This document shows, in pieces, positions 50,701-60,663 of a stretch of 64,000 nt of DNA. Position 1 is the first letter of the stretch. Each line of letters starts with the position of its first letter. The stretch is from Orthonyx spaldingii (lineage: Eukaryota > Chordata > Aves > Passeriformes > Orthonychidae): contig VZTJ01000751.1 of NCBI GenBank assembly GCA_013397795.1, positions 868,257 through 932,256 on the forward strand, written 5' to 3'. A program made the translations under genes and the position numbers. The notes beneath the pieces are model-generated. The model was not told the DNA's origin, did not search any database, and worked only from the letters and a program-made list of their open reading frames with translations.

Positions 50701-53700
50701 GGTTGTAAAGCATTGAAACAGGCTGCCCAGGGAAGTGGTAGGGTCACCATCCTTGCAAGTGTTCAAAAGACGTGTGAATGTGGCACTTGAGGACATGGTT
50801 TACTGGTGTACTTGGTGGTGGTGCTGGGTTGACAGTTGTACTCAATGATCTTAAAGATCTTTTCCAACCCTAATGAATCTGTGATTCTATGATTAAAACT
50901 AGCTGCCAAGCTTTGCTAAAGACAAGAATGTCTGTGGACCCACTCTTCTCTCTTGGGATTCCTACAGCTCTAATCACGTGCTTCCTGCTGATGAATTTGT
51001 CCTCACCCCCAGGTATGTGTTCTCATCAATTTAGGCAGTGTGCTAGAGGTGGGACAAAGGAACACTGGCTATTCTGACCAAAGTTAGCAGGACAGATGAG
51101 AGCAGGACCCAGAGCTGGATTCCATTCCTGGGTGCCTTAACTTCTTAACGGAACAGTCCACCAAGATTCAACTTGACCGCTGATGCATCATATTAAAACA
51201 CACTAACATGGTTTCCCAGAAACCAGCTACTCATGTCACAGCAGATTTAGAGAACTAACAAACCCCAATCTCATCCTGGTGAACCCCTCTTTGAGAGACA
51301 TGGGGGTAAAACACTGCAGCTGAGTCCTCCTGCAGCTGTGTCACCAGGTGTTTCTGTCTCTGGGGGTTTACCTAGGGAGGTGAATCCCACCAGGTTTTTA
51401 ACACATGCATACATACTTGTTCATGTGTATTTGCCAGTAGCTTTTCTCAGTGACTGGGACCCAGTGGATTGAACCTTTGTAGAGAGAATGGTCTATCCCC
51501 CCCAGAATCAACTCACCACCATTCTCGGTGTCGTCTCCTCTGAAAGCAGAAAACAGTTTAACACAGACATGGGAGTGTGCCAGCATGCACCAATGAGATT
51601 ACACTTAAAAAGCAAAAGACAAATCACAGCCCTTTCTAAATTCAGATATGGATGGCTGAAAGGGATTATTCCTAAATTACCACTGTGTATGTCCCAACTC
51701 TGATCCTTCAAACAACCTCTGAGAAGACTTACTGTAGACACCAAGGTAGGCATCAGGAGCAGGCTGAGCCAGTCGCTACTCTTAGCTCAGAATAAACACT
51801 AGAGAAATAAGTGGAGTTGCAGCTAGGTCTAGATTAGGGAACAATATTTTTCAGAAATGTGGCTATTTGGGTGTGGCACAGCATTTCTGTTCATCTCCAA
51901 TAGGCCAGAGGGAAACCTCTGGCAACAGACATGTTGAGTCTGAACTGGGAAATTTTTGTTTCTTTATGACCAGCTCTAACAAGAATAAATCTGTGTCCAA
52001 AAAGTCATGGTACTCCCCATAAAATTTGGTCTTTTCATGCCACAATTTTCAGTGTCAAATTGAAAAAAAACTCCACCAATAATGAAAAAAAAAAAAGGGA
52101 AATTTCTTTCTAGGGTTGAAGCTTTATACAGATGCACAGTTGTTTCTATCAACAGTTAAAAAAGATTTACTTCTTTTTTTAGCAGTGTCATTTTAAAGAC
52201 GGACCTTTTCAGATAGAAAGAGAAGATCGGCTCCTCTACCAGGTTCTGGTTCATGATGCTGTCAAACACAGGCAGAGCATTGCCCACTGCTAAGGAGGGG
52301 TAGCCTAAGCCCAGTATACCATCAAAGTGGGCAAGGACAAAAGTTGTTCCTGGCTCAAACACCGACTCGCCAAAGTCCTGTCCCTTGACAGAGATGTTAC
52401 TTATCTGTTTGGTAAAAAAAAAAAGCAACAAACAACCAAGCAAAGAACAACCACAACTGGAAGTAATGACACCATCAATGACAAGAAATTAGCCATATTT
52501 CTGATCCATACCAATGGATTAATTCAGTTTACAAAGCCTGGATATCTTTGTGTGACTTGCATCAATATAGCAGGTGTCCATTTGGCAGGTAGGCTGCATC
52601 AATTCCTTAGAATGCCTTAATTATGTGGCTGCTTGTTCATAAGCTCAGAACAGGATCCAAGAAGACAAGCAGAAATGAAAAATAAAATCTAATGCATTTG
52701 TGTTGGTAGCCCAAAGCTGGAGCAGCACCCACACCTCTCAGCACCCGGCTTGGTGGGACCTCACCCTGCCCTTGCCTAAACCAGGCAAGGTTTTCCAGGA
52801 CAAGGCCAGCATCTGAACTGCCCTGAAAACAGCTGATGTGGGGTTGACACCCATTTTAGGTGGACACTCACCTGCAGCGTGTCTTTGCCAGCAATGCCCA
52901 GAAGCTGTCCCGAGCCATATTGCAGGGAGAAGGCTTCTCCTCCGTGCTCATATGAATCTGACTTGAAGGACTTAAATTTCTGGTGCACTCCTATGCAAAA
53001 AAAATGACATCGCTACACTGAGGAGAGGTCCTAACAATGCACCCACTCCTCAATGCAGAACCAGATGAGATGTAGGAGAGCCAGATTTTTGCTTCTCTCA
53101 TGAGAAAAGTGTTGAAGAAGTACTGCAGGCATCCCAGTTCCCCTGCAGGCACCCCAGTTTTTCTGTACCTGAGAGGTAATTTTGCATTTTAAAGAAAAAT
53201 TAGATCAAAAATGTGCATTCCCACCTCTGTTGGTAGGTCTCCTAGGTCTATTTTCTTGCCTTTTACCTCATGGTGTAGAGGGACTCTGGGCCATTGAAGC
53301 TGGCACCTGCCCTGGCACGAGGGGCAGAGGAGCAAACTGGGGAGAGGAGAGCGGCCTTAAGGGATGCTCCAAATCTTCCCCTTGCAGATCCCTGCTGCAG
53401 GCAAGCTTCTTGGGAAAGAAGAAGTCGGCAAGGTCTCTGTACCCAAGACAAGAGAAGCACGAGGGAGAATAACATGTCTTACTGCAGGCCTCGCTGATGC
53501 AATAAGCGGAAGGGACCCAGAAGTTGGAGGAGCCGGTGTCAAAGACGACGGTGAACCTCTGCGGCGGCGTCCCGACGCTCACAACCCCGTAGTACTGCGC
53601 CTGCAGGGGGAACAACCCGCTCAGTCCTCGGCAGCCTCCAGCTGGAGCTGCTCCTGAGGAAGAGGAGCATCACATAACGCTTTCTCAGGGGGTTCTGCGC

Positions 53701-56010
53701 AATTCCATTTTAACGTAAATGCACCCCACACAAAGCATGTCTGGTTCCGCGAGTGGCTTCAGGCAGCAGGTTTCACTCCAGCTGAATGCACAACAGTGTG
53801 GCATTTTTAAAGCCTTTTAAGCAAACATTCAGTTGGGTTCCCTATGGAGACAAACCCTCTTGCATTGGCGTCAGAGGTGGCAAGGTCATCCCCAAGATGA
53901 AACTCTCACGTGACCACAGTCTTTCAGGCTGCTCCTTACTGATGCCAGTAAGAAATCAGTGTTGCAAAGTCAGCACGACCTGCCTTTGCCAGCTTCAGAG
54001 GGCTCCAACCAGTGGCACAAACACTGTCATATGTGGCTGCCCTTTTTCCTTTGTAATTAGCAGCTGTTATAGCAAGTCAAAAAGTATTGTGTTGCACAAA
54101 CTGTTCCCGATGGACTGAACAAAGTTCATCCAGCAGATGAAGAAAGCACTGACCACCCCTGGATACCAATTGAGACTGAGATAATCTGTGAACACGTGAA
54201 TGCTGGAGTGAAGTGCTTATCCACATCCCATATACAAGTGTCTAAATGCTCCTATCTGGCCCTGGAAGAGCACTTCAGCATTAAGAGACCTATTTTTAGG
54301 AAGAGGCATTTCTGGAATTCAGCCACAGATAGAAAAGCAATAGCTAGTGCCAAACTTTGTTCAGCAATACAAGTATTTGAATATGTACCCTCAAGTGTAT
54401 ACTTGCATACACTGACATTTCTGACCCCAGAACTTACAGTCTGAATGAGACAATCTTGAAAAGGCAAGCAAGCATGCCATTTAAAAGAATTTGCAACTAT
54501 ACAGTAGGATTCTATTTCTTCCTACATTAAACAAACCTAAGGGATGTTCATTAAACAAACGCAACAGACATACAACCAGAAAACCCACATACATACTGCA
54601 ATAAAACCTCCATACACACTGCAATAAAACTGTTCCTGGTGCTACCTGAATATGCTGGGAAAGTGGGGTTTGCTTTGTTATTTTGAGACTTATCCCTCTT
54701 TGAAATAAGCTTTAAAGCAGGTTGAAATGTTTCAGTGTCCTTTGTTCTTCTTCACATCCTTATTTCTTTATGGCCCTCAAGTGTCAGTAAGTTCTTGCTG
54801 AATGAACTTAGCCTTCCCCTCGAGTCCATTCCCTGTTCAGATGAAGACTTCACAACACTTCTGCAGCTTAGTTTTCCTTGAGATAAGCATAGCAGAAGAA
54901 CCAGTTAAAACAGAAAACAGAGACCATCCAAATCGACAAAATTCTAAAACCTGGAAAGGCAGCTTATAAAATGGTAGACCTGCTGACTTGCCTGTCTGAG
55001 ATCCAGTGAAATTAATATTTCTCCTTTTTCAGTTTAGATGGTAAATCCTGCCAGGTCAGTCTCCAATATTTAATACATATTAAACTCCAGAGATAAAAGC
55101 AGAAAAATAAAAAAACTCTACTTAGGTCTTTGTTTTCACTGATTTATGACTCCACCTGATCAAATAAATGAGATTTGGAGGGGTTTTTTATGACACAGAA
55201 GCATCCAAGTGTCTGCTAAATAGAATATGACTAAATAATCAGATTCTGCTATGGAAAACCCTGTAGTTTGCCAAGACCGATACAGGCAAACTTCCCATAT
55301 TTCTTTGGGGATCCAACCAAGTCCAATACAGATCTATACAAAAATAAAACTTGTCACAGGACTACCACTACTACTCTACATCAGCTTTCTACCCAGGTCC
55401 CATGCTATCCTAGATCTAGACATGCATTATTTTGTAGATTGCAAACTGGTTTTTATGATCTAATATTTACAGCATAAAACAACAAGACACCTCAAGCCCC
55501 ATAATTTCATTGACAGACTAGATTTGAAATGTGTTGGGAAAAAAAACCTGCCTTCAATAGAATGATGAGTCCTAATGGTTGCATTGCCAAAACTGTACTT
55601 ACATTCATGTAATCATACAGCCTTTCTGAAGCAGTTCCTAGTGATAAAGCAATATCTGCAGGGAAGCAATGCAGATACCTCCGGGCAAAAACATCAGGGT
55701 GGTGATTCCTCCAAAATTCCTCTAATTGTCCCTTTTCCTTCAGCTGTTTCTTGATAGATTTGAATCGAGTCAAGGGGATTCTATGCAAATAAAATAAACA
55801 CACAAAAAAACCTCTGATTGTCCTTTCTAGAACTGCCATATACTCAGGGTTTTTTTTAAAAGGTTTCTTTGTTGAGACCTCAAGTAGCAAAAAGCACAGG
55901 TCACCCCATGAAGCCAGCTGAGACGTGCCAGTGATGCCAGATGTGTTTTCTTACCGTTCCACAGCCACGATGAATGGGATGCAAACCACAGCCAACAGTG
56001 TTGCCCTCAT
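47535..56010 (-). CDS. Cathepsin E/D-like (pepsin family A1) aspartic protease, complete in nine exons; possibly nothepsin
   Basis: A secreted or endolysosomal aspartic endopeptidase zymogen. Nine GT-AG exons join to 1218 nt, 405 residues. Domains: signal peptide (1-16), A1 propeptide (RIPLTRFKSIKKQL from Arg19), catalytic Asp99 in VFDTGSSNFWVPS, flap Tyr142 in LQYGSG, second Asp284 in AIVDSGTSLITGP, and a C-terminal WILGDVF / VGFA block. The three family disulfides are C112-C117, C275-C279 and C318-C355. One sequon (NIS, N160) is present. C57 aligns with the region of the cathepsin E dimer cysteine, and C384 replaces a usual Tyr/Ser. Closest by eye to cathepsin E (GILGLGYPSLAVG, LITGP), but the chain is distinct. 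It lies between BEST3 and LRRC10, where human has no gene. Nothepsin, known in fish and reptiles, is my preferred hypothesis; a cathepsin E-A-like paralogue is the alternative. Confidence 0.93.
47807..47905 (-). CDS. Aspartic protease exon 8 (residues 314-346)
   Basis: The acceptor is 'cctgtacag' and the donor is AAG|gtgtgt. Its 33 codons FLVDCRRLSSLPHISFTMGH and REYKLAAEQYIIK cover the Cys318 strand. Phase is 0 on both sides. The homologous position carries a conserved V-[DE]-C in this family. Confidence 0.92.
47906..50357 (-). other. Aspartic protease intron 7 (about 2.5 kb)
   Basis: It contains the tRNA-Ile/CR1 composite SINE described separately. Nothing else is identifiable. Confidence 0.75.
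49411..49550 (+). mobile_element. TguSINE1-like SINE: tRNA-Ile head with CR1-like tail
   Basis: The head 'ttagctgagttggttagaa...gtgctaataacaccaaggtcgtgggtttgatccctgtac' matches tRNA-Ile with its AAT anticodon region, with A-box and B-box sequences visible. The tail 'gagttggacttgataatccttgtgggtctctttcaattcaggatattctgtga' matches a CR1 3' end. This composite is the architecture of the songbird SINE TguSINE1. It is not a functional tRNA gene: the 5' acceptor side is missing or altered and several stem positions are changed. Confidence 0.85.
50358..50502 (-). CDS. Aspartic protease exon 7 (residues 266-313), second catalytic aspartate
   Basis: The acceptor is 'cacttgcag' and the donor is GAG|gtaaaa. 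It encodes IKIQGRVAFCSHGCEAIVDS and GTSLITGPSSQIRRLQEYIG. Asp284 lies in VDSGT, where most family members have VDTGT; Ser for Thr is conservative. Confidence 0.95.
50605..50895 (+). mobile_element. CR1 LINE 3' end, antisense to the host protease gene
   Basis: Contains 'tgggacaagaggaaat', 'tagattggatattaggaaaaatttcttcac', 'aaacaggctgcccagggaagtgg', 'gatcttttccaaccctaatg' and ends 'gattctatgatt'. This is about 290 bp of a 5'-truncated CR1 in intron 6, moderately diverged. Confidence 0.93.
51417..51539 (-). CDS. Aspartic protease exon 6 (residues 224-264)
   Basis: The acceptor is 'ctgctttcag' and the donor is AACAA|gtatgt. It encodes GDDTENGGELILGGIDHSLY, KGSIHWVPVTEKSYWQIHMN, with the conserved GGxD and YWQI motifs of the family. 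Confidence 0.94.
52205..52404 (-). CDS. Aspartic protease exon 5 (residues 158-223)
   Basis: The acceptor is 'taccaaacag' and the donor is AAAAG|gtccgt, a weaker GT site. It encodes ISNISVKGQDFGESVFEPGT, HFDGILGLGYPSLAVGNALP and NLVEEPIFSFYLK. The FDGILGLGYPSLAV block is hallmark pepsin-family sequence and is especially close to cathepsin E. A potential N-glycosylation site is present at N160. Confidence 0.95.
52872..52990 (-). CDS. Aspartic protease exon 4 (residues 118-157), flap exon
   Basis: The acceptor is 'ttttgcatag' and the donor is CAG|gtgagt. After completing Arg118 it encodes VHQKFKSFKSDSYEHGGEAF and SLQYGSGQLLGIAGKDTLQ. Flap Tyr142 is in the expected YGSG context. Confidence 0.94.
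53483..53600 (-). CDS. Aspartic protease exon 3 (residues 79-117), first catalytic aspartate
   Basis: The acceptor is 'ttccccctgcag' and the donor is TGCA|gtaaga. It encodes AQYYGVVSVGTPPQRFTVVF, DTGSSNFWVPSAYCISEAC. Asp99 and the C112-C117 loop are present. Phe replaces the common Leu in the N-[LF]-WVPS motif. Confidence 0.96.
53601..55602 (-). other. Aspartic protease intron 2 (about 2.0 kb)
   Basis: Nothing recognisable apart from an imperfect two-copy 23-bp repeat (catacacactgcaataaaac type) at about 54588-54632. Confidence 0.65.
55603..55780 (-). CDS. Aspartic protease exon 2 (residues 19-78), propeptide
   Basis: The acceptor is 'atttgcatag' and the donor is AAT|gtaagt. It encodes IPLTRFKSIKKQLKEKGQLE, EFWRNHHPDVFARRYLHCFP and the stretch to LYDYMN just before the mature N-terminal strand. 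The basic IPLxRxxS-like start is the A1 propeptide signature. Cys57 lies near the propeptide/mature boundary. Confidence 0.93.
55955..56010 (-). CDS. Aspartic protease exon 1 (residues 1-18), signal peptide
   Basis: ATG at 56010-56008 opens MRATLLAVVCIPFIVAVE, and the donor CG|gtaaga follows at 55955/55954, splitting Arg19. The short hydrophobic core after one Arg is a typical signal peptide. Length, phase (2) and position of this exon match the family pattern, which supports it even though it is too short to stand alone. Confidence 0.88.
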
Positions 56011-56060
56011 GGCTCCAAGCAGTTCAGAGTCTAATGTCACTCCTTTGCTCAGAAGTCCCT

Positions 56061-56120
56061 TTTTTATGGTCTGTCATCAGCTGAGGGCTGTTTGCCAGGT
56101 CAATCAATTGCAGGAGGTCA
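56061..56120 (-). promoter_or_regulatory. Candidate core promoter of the aspartic protease gene
   Basis: A TATA-like CATAAAAAA lies on the minus strand at about 56069-56061, roughly 55 bases upstream of the ATG, which would place transcription start near 56035. Two AGGTCA nuclear-receptor half-sites on the plus strand at 56097-56102 and 56115-56120 are direct repeats 12 bases apart. The motifs are seen; function is inferred. Confidence 0.35.
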
Positions 56121-59100
56121 GTGCTTTGGCAGAAAACGGATTAATTTACTCTTGGACTTACCGCTGGTTTGTGCAAATAGTGCTGTCCAGTAGAGCTATT
56201 CAGGCACAGATAACCAGGGCACAGTCTAGACCAAACAGACATTTCACTAACAATCCTTAATGTCTTTACATTAATATAATACATGGGGTGAGCTTGGCGC
56301 CTGTTAGTATGAGAAAGAGAAGCAGTCCAAGGACTTGCTGCTTTTCAAGCTTGCTTTAGTGACATGTTGCTCAGAAGTGCTCCATGCAGAGAAAGAGGAC
56401 ATGATATACAACCATTTTCCTTTTGCAAGGAGATATTTCAGCAGGGCTGAGCAGAGAGACATTTGATGAGCTTGTGACAAGTCACTCCCTAAGAGCTGAA
56501 GTTTAATTCCCTTTTTATGGGATAGCTCCAGTCTGAACATAAATATGACTGCCACTCCATAAAATGGATCTTCAAAGTAAAAAACACAACAGTACAATAC
56601 TGCAACAGACAGTAAAAACCAATAATAACTTTGCACACATTTCAGCAAGACATTTGGAAGAGCTCTCTTGGATCTATTTTCCTGCAAGTTTCCTGAGGTT
56701 AGTGGCTCCCACCCCTGCCTGACGCTTGGGTTCAAGTCAAGCCTGCAGAGAAATAATGGTGCCAAAAAGAGGCTGATTTGGCAGAGCACAACCCCCAACC
56801 CATCACTGCCCAGGAGGAAGCTGAGCACTGAGTCTGCAATTTACTTACCAGACTTTTTGAATCTTCCCTCTGCACAAGTGCAACAAGAAACCACATACTG
56901 CAGCCTAGCATATATTAAAGCTAAATTTGAATAATCAGCCATTTTTGTTCAAAAGGCTATGATAGGATACTGTGAAAAGAGCAACCACGTTTTTTTTCCT
57001 CACAACACACCATTTATTTAAAATAAACTGCTCAATATACAAAGGTGAACTGGAACTAAGTAATCCCCCTAAAAGAGAGCCGATGTGCAACCACACAGCA
57101 AAGAGTGAATGTCAGAGGACATGGAGGAGGCAGGAGTTGTCATCATCTGTTCTAGCAGCAATGTCAAGAAAAAACAGCAGAAAAACCCAAACACACAGCA
57201 CTTGTGAGCCAGGAAAGGTCTAAATGCCTGTCACAGGCTTTAAATAAATGCAAAGCAAACCAAAATTGTTCCTTTAAGTCACTTCCCTTGCTATGTCAGA
57301 CTGATTGAGGAGAGGCATGAGAGCCTTAAAATCAATAAGTTTAGAGCTCTATTTATTAGTTCCTCTGGATTTTGAAATACATGGTTTGCTTTTTCCAATG
57401 TACCTCCAAAATTGTAAGGGCTAGAAAACTCAGCAAAGGCTGAGCCTCGTGTCATCACACAGGTGAGGGCAGAGCTTTGGATCTGAAAAAGCACCAGCAT
57501 CTCTATTATAATATCTTGTTTCAAAAAAATAATAGAATCTCAAAAATGCATCTCTTATATTGATTTCTATTTTATCATTTTTTTCAATTATCGAGCTCTG
57601 AGTAATATTCCCCATTTCTCCTGGACTGAGAGGTTTTGCACAAGTTATCAGCAAATGATCACATTTTCTGTCCCAGAGTCATCCCAGCCACTGAGCTATA
57701 GGAGCTGGGTGCTGGAAATGAGAATGGTGAGCAAAGATGTGGCCATTTGTGAACTTCTAGAAAGCAAAGGCATTTCTCAAGGAGCCCCCACCTGTCACCT
57801 GATGCACAGCAGAGCAGATGTCATGCCCTTGGGTAGGGCAGTGTCGCTTTGACAAGAGCAAGACAATGCCTGCGCTGAGTGCCTTTATCACTTGAACTTT
57901 TCCTCAAATGCTACAAATGCTACTTCTGGGAAGTCGTTAATGTTCATGTGGGAGGGCATCACGATAACTTTGAAGACATGAAGTGGCTTTCAAAGCACTG
58001 CCTGGGTCTACTGTGGGGACTGTCTTTGCCTTAGTGCTTCCACTGAGTGGCTGATTTCAGAAAGAACGTAATTGTTCATTTTGTTCTAAGAGTAGTCCTT
58101 TATTAATCCACACACACAGGTTATTCTTTCCCAAATTCTCTGATCTCACACTGTGTTCCAAAGAGACATTAATTTAGCTAACAGAGGTACAAAATGCAGC
58201 AACAAAAGGTCATCGTGACTTTTTTTGATAAGCTGGAATAATGATTAAACTACAATGCAGAGGATCCCTAAGATATAGTTATCTGCAGCTTAAAAGTTCC
58301 ATTAAGTAGAAAAAATTCAAGCAGAAAAAAAACATATCCATATCTGCAGATGTAAGGTACACTGCAAAATTATTTGTCTACGTATGGATTGTTGAGAAAC
58401 ATGTGCCTAAACTATATCATTAATATATTCTTACCTATGTTCTTATGTTGTTATAATTAGTAGGTTATCTGAAAAGATTTGTCTAAAACACAAGGCTTTG
58501 CTGTGGATGCACATGCGTTATTAATTATGCCAAACATGCTTGGTTTTCCACACCTGTAGCCTACAGTGCTTTAAGGGCACTTGCCTTCAGAAGGTGCCAC
58601 AGCTGTTTAGAAGTGAAAAACAAATACAACAACCTGCTGGCACATTCCTCACAGTGGTCCTCTGACAGGGCACAGAGTGTCAAAGCAGTAAAGAAGTGTC
58701 TAGAGGGAGACGCTCATGCAGTGCAAACTGGCCTCTTGCTGCTGGGATGCCATGCACAGCACGTCCTGCCTTCTGTCATCAGAGAGGGAACTTTCAGGCC
58801 CTCTATTCCATAGCACCACCACAGATGACTGTGACGTTATCTTTGTTCCCCAGGCTCGATACTCTGCGCAGCTTCTCCATCCAAAACCTGTTTTATGGCA
58901 CTCAGGTCTGAGCACTCACTGTTCTCTGTCCTGCTGCAACACTGGTACCCAGGTGCCCTCTCTGTTTTTCTCCCACAGGGAAGCCCTCCGTACATTTCAC
59001 AGCATAACTGCTGCATGGCACAGCCACTCATCTTGTGGGGAAAAGGCTTGTAAACATCCTATAGCCTATACCAAATTGATAGCTAAGAGCTGCTTTACAT

Positions 59101-59460
59101 TTGAAAGCAAATGATAGCAGAGAGCTCTATATTACCAGATTTGACCAGAAATCCGGAGGCTACCTTAAGTGGTGCCTTTTCCTCAATCTTCTGTTTGCTC
59201 TGCCTTTTGTTTTTCAAGAGTGTGTGGCTCTCGGCAGTCATGGATTTTGGTAGTATAGCACCTAATACCCCAAAACCAATTGCAGATTCTTCAAAGAAAG
59301 CATTCTCCCTAAATTATGGAAAGTTTGAAAAATGACAGCAATGAGCTGTAGAAATCAAAGCAAAGAGCCAGGTGCTGAAAAGGCTGTTTTACCTTAAAAC
59401 ATTCTGCCAGCTTTCACATCCTAAAGTCATGGTAGAGCCATGGCCAACACAAAGGCAGGA

Positions 59461-59545
59461 CAATCATAGAATGGGTTGGGTTGGAAGGAATCTTAAAGAT
59501 CATGTAGTTCCAATCCCCCTGTCACGGGCAGGGACACATATGAGT
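59461..59545 (-). mobile_element. CR1 LINE 3' end, minus orientation
   Basis: On the plus strand 'caatcatagaatgggttgggttggaaggaatcttaaagatcatgtagttccaatcccc' is the complement of the CR1 3' terminus. It is a short truncated copy. Confidence 0.9.
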
Positions 59546-59869
59546 CCCCAGGAAAGCTTGAAATAGCAGCAGCTCAACAAGTCAAACTATGTAGAGGTTC
59601 CTATACATGGGAATGCTCCTAGAAATTAGAACTGAATAGCAAAATGTGTCTTTATGAGGGGAGAACAGTTTACACTGTCACATCTAAATAGCCATAACTT
59701 TTCAACATCATATTTATTTCACTCACAGCAAGTGAGAATCTTGATGGAATTAAATCCATGGGAGTTTCTTGATAGGTTTTGATACAGACACAGGAACTGC
59801 AGTAGCACAGTTGGAAGGCGGATGGAGAACAGCCTTGGCAGTTTGTAATAGCACATTACATTGGGATTC

Positions 59870-59949
59870 AGACAAGGAGTCAAACATAATGTAATGAAAA
59901 AGGCCCTACAGACAAGAAGTAAAACATAATGTAATGAAAAAGTCCCTAC
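59870..59949. repeat. 40-bp tandem duplication
   Basis: Two head-to-tail copies of agacaaggagtcaaacataa...ccctac, starting at 59870 and 59910, differ at about three positions. Local duplication. Confidence 0.88.
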
Positions 59950-60455
59950 ACAGTCAAGAGTGCCAGAGGTTGTAATAAATACCATTAAATTAGGAACATA
60001 AATAGTAGAACAGCTCAACATAGCAGTTTGCCAAGTATTTGTGTTAAAGCTTTAAGATAAGTACTGGGTGGCAAGTTACACTCTGAAATTCAAGTATGTG
60101 GCACCTTTCAAAATACATCCCTGAAAGTGCCACTTGTCTTGAAAGTCAGTCAAGTCTTGACAGGTATTTTAAACAACAATTTGATTATATCTGACATTTC
60201 TGCTGAAAGTTTCATGAAAGTTAAACATCTGAGTTTAAAAATTTGGTCTGCTGCGGTTTACTTTCCCAAACCCATCCCTGCTGCCTGCAATGGCTACACA
60301 GGCAGCACAGCTGCAGCAAGAGGTGAGGGGCTGAGGCATTGGTGTGACTGGGGCAAAATCAGAGAACATTTACAGTGTGCAAGAAGAGGCAAGAAAGAAC
60401 GTTTTCAGGGGGGCGAGTGAGTGGGAGTGTGGGTGAGAGAGGGAGACCTGGGCTC

Positions 60456-60663
60456 TGAGTCGCCCTGTCTATAATCCCCGTCACCAAACACTCATTCAGT
60501 TATCAGAAACATTTCAGAGCCCTTGAGATTAATGGCTGGTGCCATGTAAACAGAGCCTTATATTGGGAAGACAGAGTTACCAACAGGCCAGAACGCAGCA
60601 GGAGAAGAACAAGGCAGACCCCTGTCCCTTGCAGTCCCAGCCATCCCAAAACAAAATCCTGGG
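60456..60663 (+). promoter_or_regulatory. LRRC10: Likely LRRC10 promoter and 5' UTR
   Basis: The region just upstream of the LRRC10 ATG holds a GATA-type site (ttatca/TGATAA core, 60500-60505). It also holds a CCTTATATTGG at 60556-60566, one base from an SRF CArG box, and TATA-like 'tctataatc' near 60469. Cardiac genes, LRRC10 included, are typically driven by NKX2-5, GATA4 and SRF. The sites are seen; their use is inferred. Confidence 0.4.

Larger units (their letters stand above)
56121..60455. other. Intergenic DNA between the divergent protease and LRRC10 genes
   Basis: About 4.3 kb. It contains a CR1 tail near 59.5 kb and a 40-bp tandem duplication near 59.9 kb. The 174-codon open frame at 56304-56828 (minus) is Leu/Ser-rich with no recognisable domain, and I do not call it a gene. 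Confidence 0.6.

Noticed and set aside
53268..53482. In-frame continuation of protease exon 3 past its donor
   Set aside because: A good donor (TGCA|gtaaga) follows the conserved AYCISEAC, and exon 4 resumes the family sequence in phase.
56304..56828. 174-codon minus-strand open frame upstream of the protease
   Set aside because: It is Leu/Ser-rich with no recognised domain, no splice partner and no conserved motif that I can see. It could only be revived by transcript evidence.
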